Part shown: positions 45,265-55,936 of the stretch, one piece after another | Position numbering within the stretch: the stretch's first letter is position 1 | How the letters are laid out: each line of letters begins with the position of its first letter | Source: an uncultured Alistipes sp. | GTDB lineage: Bacteria; Bacteroidota; Bacteroidia; Bacteroidales; Rikenellaceae | Reading direction: 5' to 3' | DNA length: 64,000 bases | Assembly (NCBI GenBank): GCA_947629705.1 | Contig: CANREN010000010.1 | Coordinates: forward strand, 1-64,000 | Position numbers and translations under genes: made by a program | The notes under the pieces: model-generated | What the model was told of the DNA's origin: nothing | Seen by the model: the letters and a program-made list of their open reading frames with translations, nothing else | Databases searched by the model: none

Positions 45265-45272
45265 CAAAGATA
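45265..45272 (-). promoter_or_regulatory. -7 box of the small lipoprotein gene
   Basis: TATCTTTG on the minus strand between the HTH stop and the lipoprotein ATG. Confidence 0.6.
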
Positions 45273-45325
45273 GCGAAACGCTTTTGGCCGACCGTGATCC
45301 GACCGCTGCCGATCTGTCCACAGAA

Positions 45326-45556
45326 CTATGGCGGATTTGGCGACAGCTCATCGATCGAGGAGGAGAGATCAGCGAAAAAATCGTGCTGCAGGATCGTGCA
45401 GATGCGCGAGAGCAGCTCCGTATCGAGGCTCTTTTTGCGGAAGATGCGGTAGACGTTCGAACGGTCGCAAGCCAGGTGGCGGGCAAGCCAACTGACCCCG
45501 CGCTCCTGCCGCTGCAGCTCCGCACGGATCGCTTTGCCGATGTGTATGCGTTCCAT
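45326..45556 (-). CDS. Small helix-turn-helix protein (76 aa)
   Basis: From the ATG at 45556: MERIHIGKAIRAELQRQERGVSWLARHLACDRSNVYRIFRKKSLDTELLSRICTIL. This is a Cro/C1-type HTH with recognition helix around CDRSNVYRIF, followed by a short acidic tail. The reading frame stays open upstream through 46006, and a start at ATG 45844 would add 96 residues with no recognisable domain. The first conserved residue block favours 45556. A TATCTTTG box (45877-45870, minus) 313 nt upstream implies a long structured leader. Confidence 0.7.
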   Translation of the reverse strand: MERIHIGKAIRAELQRQERGVSWLARHLACDRSNVYRIFRKKSLDTELLSRICTILQHDFFADLSSSIDELSPNPP

Positions 45557-45966
45557 ATCCCGACAGCCTTTGAGGCTGTTGTGCCGACGCCGGCTCCGAG
45601 CGTTGACGGTTTCGTGGTTGGACAAAAAGAAAAGTGTGGAGTCGAATCGTTTACCTATTGAGAGGCTCTGGAATGCCCATGCGTAAATAAACAAACCCCA
45701 CACCCGTAACGAGTATGGGGTGGCACAAGAAATGCCAAACGCCGAATCATACCGATACCAGGCGACGAGTGAGTTGCTCTCCTTACGCATTGTGAAATTT
45801 TCCAGATTTCTCAATAAGAAAAAAAGCGAAAACACTTTCATCAATATGTCTGTCCGCGAACGGACGCTCCAAAGATAGAAAATGTTTTTCGAAGTAAAAA
45901 ATTTGGCAATTATATACAAATATACACCGACGGTAATCCAAAACCGTAGAACATTGCGAGTTCCGA
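45557..45966. other. Long leader region of the HTH gene
   Basis: Minus-strand reading: -7 box TATCTTTG (45877-45870), then a compact hairpin GTCCG-TTCG-CGGAC, then CCCCATACTCGTTACGGGTGTGGGG followed by TTTGTTT (about 45722-45690), which looks like a weak terminator or attenuator. It could be a small RNA, an attenuated leader, or an N-terminal extension of the HTH protein. Confidence 0.45.
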
Positions 45967-46071
45967 CCAAAAGGCTGTCTACCCCCCCCCTCCGAAATAA
46001 AATCACCCCCGCCAGAATTCATTCTGGCAGGGGTAAAACATTAAATTAGACTTGTTAGACAGCCCTTTTGG
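45967..46071. mobile_element. MITE-like 105-bp inverted-repeat element next to tRNA-Glu
   Basis: CCAAAAGGCTGTCTA (45967-45981) and TAGACAGCCCTTTTGG (46056-46071) are inverted repeats differing by a single indel. Inside are a C9 tract (45982-45990) and a nested hairpin CCCC-GCCAGAAT/ATTCTGGC-GGGG (46005-46034). The right end is 2 nt from the tRNA-Glu 3' end. GGCTGTCTA-type ends resemble those of several IS families; no transposase is encoded. It could instead be a nested terminator. Confidence 0.55.
45982..45990. repeat. C9 homopolymer inside the MITE-like element
   Basis: Nine C directly after the left inverted-repeat arm; non-coding. Confidence 0.85.
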
Positions 46072-46073
46072 TG

Positions 46074-46145
46074 TAGTGGATAGGGGATTCGAACCCCTAT
46101 GTCATGCGTGAGAGGCATGTATCCTAACCCTTAGATGAATCCACC
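46074..46145 (-). tRNA. tRNA-Glu (CTC)
   Basis: Minus strand, 72 nt. Acceptor GGTGGAT/ATCCACT with a G1:T72 wobble as in Bacteroides tRNA-Glu, D-arm ATCTAAGGGTTAGGAT, anticodon loop CTCTCAC (CTC), T-arm AGGGG-TTCGAAT-CCCCT and discriminator A. CCA is not encoded. A TATCTTTG -7 box lies upstream (46172-46165 region, minus). Confidence 0.92.
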
Positions 46146-46275
46146 TCATGCGTCATTCGCGCTGCAAAGATAGTCGGTTCTTCGCAATCCACCAAATTTT
46201 CCGACGATTTTTTATGAATCAGCCGGATTCGTATAAAATTACCCGCGAAAAAAGGCGACTTATTCGAATTTTTCC

Positions 46276-46283
46276 TAACTTTG
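46276..46283 (+). promoter_or_regulatory. -7 box of pdxA
   Basis: TAACTTTG 21 nt before the ATG at 46305. This box overlaps an in-frame TTG, so that TTG is not the start. Confidence 0.65.
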
Positions 46284-46304
46284 ACCTTTGAAATCAGGAA
46301 GTTT

Positions 46305-47402
46305 ATGACTGAAAACAGAAAGAAGATAGGTATCGCGCAGGGCGATCCCAACGGGATCGGATGGGAGGTGATTCTCAAATCGTTGGCCGATCCGCGTTTG
46401 GCCGATCTCTATACGCTGGTCGTCTACGGTTCGCCCGAAACGGCCGCCTGCTACCAACATACGCTCCACGATACGGAGCCCGTCGCATTCAATCTTGTCG
46501 AATCGGCTGCGGAAGCGCGCCGCGGCTGCGTCAATTTGGTGGCCTGCGGACGGACGTCCGGTGTCAATCCCGGGCGGATCGACCCCGAAGCGGGCCGTGC
46601 AGCCGTCGAGGCGTTGCGCAGGGCCTCGGCCGACCTCAAGTCCGGCGAATTGGATGCCCTCGTAACGGCGCCGTTCGATAAACAGGCCGTTCAAAGCGAC
46701 GATTTCCGGTTCACGGGCCACACCGAATACTTCGGCGCCGAGTTCGGAGGCGAACCGTTGATGATCCTGTGCAGCGATGTGCTGCGCGTGGGCTTGGTTA
46801 CGAAACACATCCCCGTGTCGGAGATCGCATCGCACATTACGAAAGAGGCGATTGTCCGTGATCTGCATCTGTTTCGGCGCTCGTTGAAGGAGGATTTCGG
46901 CATCGTCGAGCCGCGTATCGCGGTGATGGCGCTCAACCCGCATGCCGGCGACGGCGGTCTGCTGGGCCGCGAAGAGGAGGAGATCATCCGTCCGGCGATC
47001 GTCGAAGCGTTCGAGTCCGGCGTATTGGCTTTCGGGCCGTTCGCAGCCGACGGACTGTTCGCAGGCGGCGATTACGTCCGGTACGACGGCATTCTGGCTA
47101 TGTATCACGATCAGGGGCTGGCTCCGTTCAAGAGCCTGTCGCCCGACGGGGTGAACTTCACGGCCGGACTTCCCGTAGTCCGCACGTCGCCCGACCACGG
47201 CACGGCGTTCGACATCGCAGGCCGGGACAAGGCCGATCCGCAGTCGATGCGCAATGCGATTTATATGGCCTGCGATATCGTCGGGCATCGTCGGGCCTGG
47301 GCCGAATGGACGGCCGATCCGTTGCAGCGGGCCGAACGCGAACGCTCGAACCGCGATCTCTCGGTCAAGGATCTGCCCCAGACCGAAAAGGAGGAACGAT
47401 AA
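46305..47402 (+). CDS. pdxA: 4-hydroxythreonine-4-phosphate dehydrogenase
   Basis: 365-aa metal-dependent oxidative decarboxylase in the DXP-dependent vitamin B6 pathway. Visible: IGIAQGDPNGIGWEV at the start (GDPxGIG motif), LVTAPFDKQAV, FTGHTEYF with the metal His, LNPHAGDGGLLGREE, MYHDQGLAPFK and TSPDHGTAFDIAG. The ATG at 46305 is chosen since the promoter overlaps any earlier start. thrS follows 114 bp later on the same strand. Confidence 0.96.
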   Translation: MTENRKKIGIAQGDPNGIGWEVILKSLADPRLADLYTLVVYGSPETAACYQHTLHDTEPVAFNLVESAAEARRGCVNLVACGRTSGVNPGRIDPEAGRAAVEALRRASADLKSGELDALVTAPFDKQAVQSDDFRFTGHTEYFGAEFGGEPLMILCSDVLRVGLVTKHIPVSEIASHITKEAIVRDLHLFRRSLKEDFGIVEPRIAVMALNPHAGDGGLLGREEEEIIRPAIVEAFESGVLAFGPFAADGLFAGGDYVRYDGILAMYHDQGLAPFKSLSPDGVNFTAGLPVVRTSPDHGTAFDIAGRDKADPQSMRNAIYMACDIVGHRRAWAEWTADPLQRAERERSNRDLSVKDLPQTEKEER

Positions 47403-47420
47403 GGAAAAACAGGGAGTTCC

Positions 47421-47460
47421 CGAAGACGGATTCCGTCTCGTAATTGTGGAAACGTCTTCG
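47421..47460 (+). promoter_or_regulatory. Possible alternating hairpins in the thrS leader
   Basis: CGAAGACG (47421-47428) can pair with CGTCTTCG (47453-47460), or part of it can form the shorter hairpin GACGG-ATT-CCGTC (47425-47437); the two are mutually exclusive. No terminator T-run follows, so any control would be at translation. Confidence 0.35.
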
Positions 47461-47515
47461 TCGGTGGGTTCGTCCGCCGTTCGGAATCCCCGAAATGTTA
47501 AGTTTATATAATAAT

Positions 47516-49468
47516 ATGGTAAAAATCACTTTTCCCGATGGCTCGGTCAAGGAGTTTGCCAAAGGGACGACCGCTTACCAAGTCGCAGAGCGTATCAGCC
47601 CTCGTTTAGCTGCCGACTCGCTGGCCGCTTCGGTAAATGGCGCGACGGTCGATCTGTCGCACCCGATCGAGGAGGATGCCTCGATCCGATTCTTCAAATG
47701 GGAGGATGACGAAGGGAAGCGCGCTTTCTGGCACACTTCGTCGCACCTGCTGGCCGAGGCCCTCGAAACGCTCTATCCGGGCATTAAGTTCGGTATCGGG
47801 CCGGCGATCGAAAACGGCTTCTATTACGATGTCGATGCTCCGGTGCCCATCACCGAGGCCGATCTCCCGAAGATCGAACAGAAAATGACGGAGCTCGCCC
47901 GCAACAAGGAGGAGCTCGTGCGGCGCGAAGTGCCCAAGGCCGAGGCCTTGAAGACCTTCGCCGAAAAGGGCGACCCGTATAAGGTCGAGCTGATCTCCGA
48001 CCTCGAGGACGGCACGATCTCGTTCTATACCAACGGCTGCTTCACCGACCTTTGCCGCGGGCCGCACATTCCCAATACGGGGGCGATCAAAGCCGTCAAA
48101 CTGACCTCCGTGGCCGGTGCCTACTGGCGCGGCAACGAGCACAACAAGATGCTGACCCGCATCTACGGCATTTCGTTCCCCAAGAAGTCGATGCTCGACG
48201 AGTATGCAGCGATGATGGAGGAGGCCAGGAAACGCGACCACCGCAAGTTGGGCAGGGAGCTCGAACTGTTCACCTTCTCGCAGCGCGTGGGCCAGGGCCT
48301 TCCGTTGTGGCTGCCCAAGGGCGCCGCACTGCGCGACCGGCTCGAACAGTTCCTGCGCAGCGTGCAGAAACAATACGGGTACCAGCAGGTCATCACGCCG
48401 CATATCGGCAACAAGGATTTGTATGTTACCTCGGGCCACTATGCCAAGTACGGGAAGGATTCGTTCCAACCTATTCATACGCCCATAGAAGGAGAAGAGT
48501 ACTTGTTAAAACCGATGAACTGCCCGCACCATTGCGAGATTTACCGGTCGAAACCGCGGTCGTACAAGGAGCTGCCGGTTCGGCTGGCCGAGTTCGGCAC
48601 GGTGTATCGTTACGAACAGTCGGGCGAATTGCACGGATTGACCCGTGTGCGCGGATTCACGCAGGACGACGCCCATCTTTTCGTGCGTCCCGACCAGCTG
48701 CTCGACGAGTTCGAACGGGTCATCGACATCGTGCTCTATATCTTCAAAACGCTCAAGTTCGACAGCTATACGGCACAGATTTCGCTGCGTGATCCCGACA
48801 ACCGCGAAAAGTATATCGGTACGGACGAAAACTGGGAAAAGGCCGAATCGGCCATCATGCAGGCTGCCAAGGAGAAGGGGCTCAAAACGATCGTCGAATA
48901 CGGCGAGGCGGCTTTCTACGGCCCGAAGCTCGACTTCATGGTCAAGGATGCCATCGGCCGCAAATGGCAGCTGGGCACCATCCAGGTGGACTACAACCTG
49001 CCGGAGCGTTTCGACCTGACCTACAAGGGGGCGGATGACAAACTGCACCGGCCCATCATGATCCACCGTGCGCCGTTCGGCTCGATGGAGCGGTTCGTCG
49101 CCGTGCTGTTGGAGCATACGGGCGGGAAACTGCCGTTGTGGCTGTCGCCCGACCAGGTTGTCGTGCTGCCTATCTCGGAGAAGTACAACGATTACGCCGA
49201 AGAGGTCGTGAAGTACCTGAACGACCGCGATGTCCGTGCACAGATCGACGACCGCAACGAGAAGATCGGCCGCAAAATCCGCGACAACGAACTGAAACGC
49301 ATTCCGTTCCTGTTGATCGTGGGTGAAAAGGAGGCCTCCGAGGGGCTCGTATCGGTACGTGCGCAGGGCGAGGGCGACAAGGGTCGGATGAAACTCGACG
49401 CCTTCTGCGACCTGATCGCCGAATCGGTCGCCTGTGAGACTGAAGCCCATAAATTGAAAATTGACTAA
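47516..49468 (+). CDS. thrS: Threonyl-tRNA synthetase
   Basis: 650-aa class II synthetase that charges and edits tRNA-Thr. TGS domain ([19 protein letters not shown]), editing SAD domain with [11 protein letters not shown] (HxxxH), then the catalytic core: [10 protein letters not shown] (zinc Cys/His), [10 protein letters not shown] (motif 2) and the C-terminal anticodon-binding domain. The ATG at 47516 gives the canonical MVKITFPDG start; 47495 is an alternative. infC begins 18 nt after the stop. Confidence 0.96.
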   Translation: MVKITFPDGSVKEFAKGTTAYQVAERISPRLAADSLAASVNGATVDLSHPIEEDASIRFFKWEDDEGKRAFWHTSSHLLAEALETLYPGIKFGIGPAIENGFYYDVDAPVPITEADLPKIEQKMTELARNKEELVRREVPKAEALKTFAEKGDPYKVELISDLEDGTISFYTNGCFTDLCRGPHIPNTGAIKAVKLTSVAGAYWRGNEHNKMLTRIYGISFPKKSMLDEYAAMMEEARKRDHRKLGRELELFTFSQRVGQGLPLWLPKGAALRDRLEQFLRSVQKQYGYQQVITPHIGNKDLYVTSGHYAKYGKDSFQPIHTPIEGEEYLLKPMNCPHHCEIYRSKPRSYKELPVRLAEFGTVYRYEQSGELHGLTRVRGFTQDDAHLFVRPDQLLDEFERVIDIVLYIFKTLKFDSYTAQISLRDPDNREKYIGTDENWEKAESAIMQAAKEKGLKTIVEYGEAAFYGPKLDFMVKDAIGRKWQLGTIQVDYNLPERFDLTYKGADDKLHRPIMIHRAPFGSMERFVAVLLEHTGGKLPLWLSPDQVVVLPISEKYNDYAEEVVKYLNDRDVRAQIDDRNEKIGRKIRDNELKRIPFLLIVGEKEASEGLVSVRAQGEGDKGRMKLDAFCDLIAESVACETEAHKLKID

Positions 49469-49485
49469 TTTAATAATACTTTACC

Positions 49486-50112
49486 ATTATCGCAGCACCA
49501 AAACCATTCCCGCCGAGACCGTTCGCTCCCGGGAATAACCGGCCGAAACCGGCCGCCGGAAAAGATCCCAGTTTCGGGCGCAGACTGCCCGAAAAAGAGA
49601 ATCCCCATCGCATCAACGAGCAGATTACGGCTCCCGAGGTGCGTGTGGTGGGTGAAAACGTCGAGCAGCCGCGGGTCATGCCGATCCGCGAGGCGATTCG
49701 GCTTGCCGATGAGCTCGAACTCGATCTGATCGAGATTTCGCCGAAAGCCGACCCTCCCGTATGCCGCATTGCGGACTACCAGAAGTTCCTCTACCAGCAG
49801 CGGAAGAAAGCCAAGGAGATCAAGGCCAACCAGACGAAGGTCGTGGTCAAGGAGATCCGTTTCGGTCCGCAGACCGACGACCATGACTACAACTTCAAGT
49901 TGAAACATGCGCAGAACTTTCTGAAGGAGGGGGCCAAGGTGAAGGCCTATGTCTTCTTCCGCGGACGCTCCATTGTCTTCAAGGAGCAGGGCGAAATTCT
50001 GTTGTTGCGCTTCGCTACCGATCTGGAGGAGGTCGCCAAAGTCGAGATGATGCCGAAATTGGATGGCAAAAAGATGAACATGATGCTTGCGCCCAGAAGC
50101 AAGAAGCAGTAG
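49486..50112 (+). CDS. infC: Translation initiation factor IF-3 with a non-ATG start
   Basis: About 208 aa. The conserved body is clear: [34 protein letters not shown] (IF3-N), [15 protein letters not shown], then [25 protein letters not shown] (IF3-C). The frame stays open upstream of the GTG at 49639, back through [17 protein letters not shown], to an in-frame stop at 49474. In that whole stretch there is no ATG, GTG or TTG; the only near-cognate starts are ATT (49486) and ATC (49489), followed by Ala-Ala-Pro-Lys. An AUU-type start is the known autoregulatory feature of infC. Unusual here: rpmI and rplT, which normally follow, are absent; a terminator follows directly. Confidence 0.92.
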   Translation: MIAAPKPFPPRPFAPGNNRPKPAAGKDPSFGRRLPEKENPHRINEQITAPEVRVVGENVEQPRVMPIREAIRLADELELDLIEISPKADPPVCRIADYQKFLYQQRKKAKEIKANQTKVVVKEIRFGPQTDDHDYNFKLKHAQNFLKEGAKVKAYVFFRGRSIVFKEQGEILLLRFATDLEEVAKVEMMPKLDGKKMNMMLAPRSKKQ

Positions 50113-50167
50113 CCGCTTGTCGGAGGCCGCCGGCGCATGCGGCCGGTTCTGCTTCGGGCGGAATAGG

Positions 50168-50203
50168 AAAAAAGCGATTGCAGCCGGCTGCAATCGCTTT
50201 TTT
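50168..50203. terminator. Bidirectional terminator between infC and clpB
   Basis: AAAAAAGCGATTGCAGCC and GGCTGCAATCGCTTTTTT form an almost perfect palindrome with A and T runs at both ends. It serves the convergent infC and clpB genes. Confidence 0.93.
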
Positions 50204-50253
50204 ATGAACAGGCCGAAGTGCTGTATCGGTACTGCGTTGGCCTGTGCGAAGTG

Positions 50254-52848
<2,595 letters not shown>

Positions 52849-52959
52849 ATCGTTGTGTTTTTTCGATTGCGTGTTCGAGGGGCTCTCCCGCAAAGCGCTT
52901 GCCACGCCGCCGATTCCCGTCATCCTGACCGATTTTGACAGTCGCGGCGTGTCAATTTG

Positions 52960-52974
52960 TGTCGCAGTGCGACA
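52960..52974. promoter_or_regulatory. Palindrome upstream of clpB, candidate operator
   Basis: TGTCGCA-G-TGCGACA, perfect 7-bp arms, 112 bp upstream of the clpB ATG. Further TGACA/TGTCA half-sites (TTTTGACAG near 52933, GTGTCAATT near 52950) surround it. Possible stress-regulator or sigma-factor binding site; inference only. Confidence 0.45.
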
Positions 52975-52978
52975 AAAT

Positions 52979-53009
52979 GACGCGCCTTTTGAAAGGCCTT
53001 CCTAATGCG
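52979..53009 (-). repeat. 31-bp hairpin repeat, copy R3
   Basis: Minus-strand copy with the CGCA...GGAA frame and stem GGCCTT/AAGGCG (outer pair mismatched). Lies about 130 bp upstream of clpB in the same orientation. Confidence 0.65.
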
Positions 53010-53099
53010 GCAGCGCGTTCGATTTGCTCCCGATCGTCATCTTCGCTGCCCACCCAATTGTTCCCGATAACGGTTCGCCCCGTACCAGTTAATAAAAAA

Positions 53100-53149
53100 C
53101 GGCAATGCGTAAATAAATTTGGCATTACCCTCGCTTATTCGTATCTTTG
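53100..53149 (+). repeat. Promoter-bearing dispersed repeat, diverged copy C
   Basis: Shares the 20-mer CTCGCTTATTCGTATCTTTG (53130-53149) with copy A. The preceding stem-loop is changed in sequence but still pairs (GGCAATGC...GGCATTACC). The -7 box TATCTTTG is at 53142-53149. It points at a region with no gene. Confidence 0.7.
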
Positions 53150-53362
53150 AGATTGCTCGGAGATATTTATTTGGGCATAAGCGATTTAGAAGAGAATCGC
53201 ATGAAAGAGGGCAACGGATAAGTAATTATAAAGTGCTTGAATTTACTTCATTTACACAACCTCTAATAACCCTTGCAGATATAAAACTATCAGAATAATC
53301 CATTTTGGGCATGCACCCGATTAAACATTCGCGTTTCATTGTTCGGTCAACCCGTGGCTCCA

Positions 53363-53371
53363 CCCCCCCCC
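53363..53371. repeat. C9 homopolymer, intergenic
   Basis: Nine C between the orphan promoter and the 3' end of the Sus-like locus, 118 bp past the stop of the thioredoxin-like gene. Confidence 0.85.
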
Positions 53372-53488
53372 TACGTTTCTTACGTGTGCTGCAAATTCTG
53401 AAATTTCTGTTTGCTTTCTGGTTTCAAGCCTGAATAGGATAGTTCCGATAAATATTAACCGTCCAACCTTTTGGGAGGCATGTCAAAG

Positions 53489-54613
53489 TTATTTTGTGTC
53501 CTCTTCTTTTTGCCGACTGTCGAAAATTTCGGACAGTTTTCTCCGCAGTTCCGAACCTTCAAGCCCCCGGTCAATGACCGTCCCGGCGGCGTCAATCAAT
53601 ACGGTATGGGGAATACTCTGTACAGCATATAATTGTGCAGCAACACTTTTCCAACCCTTCAAGTCCGACATTTGCGGCCACCGGACACGCAATTGTGCGA
53701 TTGCTCCTTTCCATGCCTTTTCCGAAGTATCTAATGAAACTCCCACAATCTCGAAATCCTGCCCGCCATACTGTTCATACAAAGCGGCAAGATTTTGTAT
53801 TTCGACACGGCACGGGTTGCACCAACTGGCCCAGAAATCCAACAGTACGACCTTGCCATGACCAGCATAGTCCGACAATTTCGCGGGCCGACCATTTGGT
53901 GTTCGCATTTCGAAATCCACAAACGGGCTGCCCGCAACCGTATTTTTCCCGTTTTCTACTTTGTTACGGATTCTTATAACAGTCGGATCCGACTGATATT
54001 GTTTCGGAACATGTTGCAACAGCGAGTCGTTTTCCTCCAATGTGTTGTTGCGGTATAACTGTTTGAAAAGCGAGACTCCAACAATATTCGAGATGTGTTT
54101 TTTCATGCACTTCTTAATCAGCGCGTAATAATTTTCTCGTTTCTGTGGGAGCATCCGCCCCGCTTCATCCCTTTGTTCCGCCGAAAGCGCCGTATCGGCC
54201 ATCTGTGCATAAATCTCTTGAATCTCGGACAGTTCGCCGTCCAGAATTTCACGCACCTCCTGCCGGATATCATTGTCGGCCGTTCCCGTAATGGAAACAT
54301 TCCTTTCACCCAAGGACATATGGATGTTTCCATTTTCCAGAATAAAATCTGTGACCTCCTCTCGGGAGCCGAGACGCCACGCAACATATCTGACGACGGC
54401 AGAATCCTGCCTTCCCCGAAAGGAAAAGCATCCATCCCGAACCATTGTGTGCTGCACAGGAGACAACTCCCCGTCAACGACCTCATGAAGCGTCACGGTA
54501 TCTCCCTCTGCGGCATTCTCAATCGTTCCGGTAATGATATATTCCGGGTTATCCGTACAAGAGAGGCCGAGCGCTGTAAAAAATCCGATTGATAAGAATG
54601 AGATGGTTTTCAT
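53489..54613 (-). CDS. TlpA-like thioredoxin-fold lipoprotein with DUF4369-type N-terminus
   Basis: 374-aa lipoprotein (MKTISFLSIGFFTALGLSCTD, lipid Cys at 19). Residues 25-120 resemble DUF4369 (YIITGTIENAAEGDTVTLHEVVDGE). The C-terminal ~140 residues are a thioredoxin/AhpC-TSA domain with the redox motif WASWCNPCR and the cis-Pro in SIPHTVLI. Such proteins reduce or isomerise disulfides in the periplasm. The ATG at 54613 directly precedes the signal. Last gene of the Sus-like operon. Confidence 0.85.
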   Translation of the reverse strand: MKTISFLSIGFFTALGLSCTDNPEYIITGTIENAAEGDTVTLHEVVDGELSPVQHTMVRDGCFSFRGRQDSAVVRYVAWRLGSREEVTDFILENGNIHMSLGERNVSITGTADNDIRQEVREILDGELSEIQEIYAQMADTALSAEQRDEAGRMLPQKRENYYALIKKCMKKHISNIVGVSLFKQLYRNNTLEENDSLLQHVPKQYQSDPTVIRIRNKVENGKNTVAGSPFVDFEMRTPNGRPAKLSDYAGHGKVVLLDFWASWCNPCRVEIQNLAALYEQYGGQDFEIVGVSLDTSEKAWKGAIAQLRVRWPQMSDLKGWKSVAAQLYAVQSIPHTVLIDAAGTVIDRGLEGSELRRKLSEIFDSRQKEEDTK

Positions 54614-54642
54614 ATCTATATGTACGCCTAATAGCAGTGGAA

Positions 54643-55914
54643 TTATCTTTTCCCATCGAATGCATAATTCGATTGCCATGCGGAACGGCCGGCACAATGT
54701 TGCAAGACCCAACGCATCCTTGCACATTGCGCGGGAGATACGGAACAATGACCGCCCGTAGGGTCATCCATAATATTCTCCGAACGAAAATAACATTCTC
54801 CGACCGATTTGTACCATGAATCGTTCTCCCTGGAATAATCCAGCGTATCATCACAATAATCGGTGTAATCCTCCGCCTCCATATAATTGCACGTCGGCAA
54901 TAAGCCCAGATAAAGTCCTAAATAATAACCTATCTCATTGTAGGATCGTTCATACGGCTCGTTCTGCCAGAAAGTACGGTCTATATTATCCAGTTCCTGC
55001 AGTTTGTATAGCAGGCCGACGTCGTTTGCCTGCAAATGCTCCGTTTCGGAAACTTCCTTCCATTCGATTCCCGGCAGCCTCTCCCCTTCGGTTCCGGGCA
55101 ATACATAGCGCGGCCGACAGCCGTCACTGACCGATTCAAATGTTCCGCTGACACTTTTTCGGTCAGATATAAGCCATATGTTCAGATAATCATCTTCCGG
55201 CCATATCAAATGGTGATCCGCCAAAAAAGGCCCATAATTATCCGTTGCATCTATTTCACGGATTGTCAAGCGATTAATGCCCGGTTCAAGTAACCGGCCG
55301 CCATCCGGATCGTATTCTGCAAGCGCCAAACGTATATGAGTATCTGTTCCAACTGGATTCCGCGTTGTCTCGCCGCTAAGCATATAATTCAATTTCCGGA
55401 AAATCTGTTCCACCTGCTCCTCCTTGTATGGCCCCCCCAAGGATTCAATCTCTTCCGTCGTCTGAATGATATGGAAAATCACCGGAATGCGAATATCCGA
55501 AGTATATTCTTGCCCCAGTGGCGCCGCAATGCGGAATGAGATCGGTTCGGATTCCAAATCCGTCCCCTTGATCTTCAACCTTGCGGTGATGGTTTGGCCA
55601 ATGAGCGAGGCATCCGAGGTGGAAAAATAACGTGACACCTTTGCTCCGGATTCAGAAACATATTCCAGCCACTCCTCTTGTACACGGTCATCAGGAATCT
55701 GGAGGCCATCGGAAGTATACAAACGGGGATATAGCTCCAATCTGGCATACCCGTCGGCAAGGACCAATTTATGATTGGCTGCAAGTTCTACGTGCTCGAT
55801 GTCTGTGACCTGCATCAGCGTATTGTCATGATAGGTATAGTCATCAGGTGTACAAGCAAATAAGACCGTACACAATGATACCAGCCCGATACCTTGAATA
55901 AGTTGCGTATTCAT
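54643..55914 (-). CDS. Metalloprotease-family lipoprotein with degenerate zinc site
   Basis: 423-aa lipoprotein (MNTQLIQGIGLVSLCTVLFACTPDD, lipid Cys at 21). The body resembles the Bacteroidales zinc-dependent metalloproteinase lipoproteins: RIPVIFHIIQ, LNYMLSG, NIWLISD, and C-terminal ENIMDDPTGGHCSVSPAQCARMRWVLQ as Met-turn region. The expected HExxHxxGxxH reads NEIGYYLGLYL: Asn326, Tyr330 and Leu336 replace the three zinc His, while Glu327 remains. Probably a binding protein, not an enzyme. G7 in the coding strand at about residues 160-161. The start at 55914 gives the only signal sequence. Confidence 0.78.
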   Translation of the reverse strand: MNTQLIQGIGLVSLCTVLFACTPDDYTYHDNTLMQVTDIEHVELAANHKLVLADGYARLELYPRLYTSDGLQIPDDRVQEEWLEYVSESGAKVSRYFSTSDASLIGQTITARLKIKGTDLESEPISFRIAAPLGQEYTSDIRIPVIFHIIQTTEEIESLGGPYKEEQVEQIFRKLNYMLSGETTRNPVGTDTHIRLALAEYDPDGGRLLEPGINRLTIREIDATDNYGPFLADHHLIWPEDDYLNIWLISDRKSVSGTFESVSDGCRPRYVLPGTEGERLPGIEWKEVSETEHLQANDVGLLYKLQELDNIDRTFWQNEPYERSYNEIGYYLGLYLGLLPTCNYMEAEDYTDYCDDTLDYSRENDSWYKSVGECYFRSENIMDDPTGGHCSVSPAQCARMRWVLQHCAGRSAWQSNYAFDGKR

Positions 55915-55936
55915 AAAAACTGTTTTACGGATTTGC

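Larger units (their letters stand above)
52849..53488. other. Large intergenic region between clpB and the Sus-like locus
   Basis: No supported gene. Contents: a 15-bp palindrome (52960-52974), hairpin repeat R3 (52979-53009), copy C of the promoter repeat (53100-53149) pointing right into a 6-codon frame (53200-53220), then a C9 tract (53363-53371). The plus-strand promoter has no gene downstream, suggesting one was lost. Confidence 0.6.
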
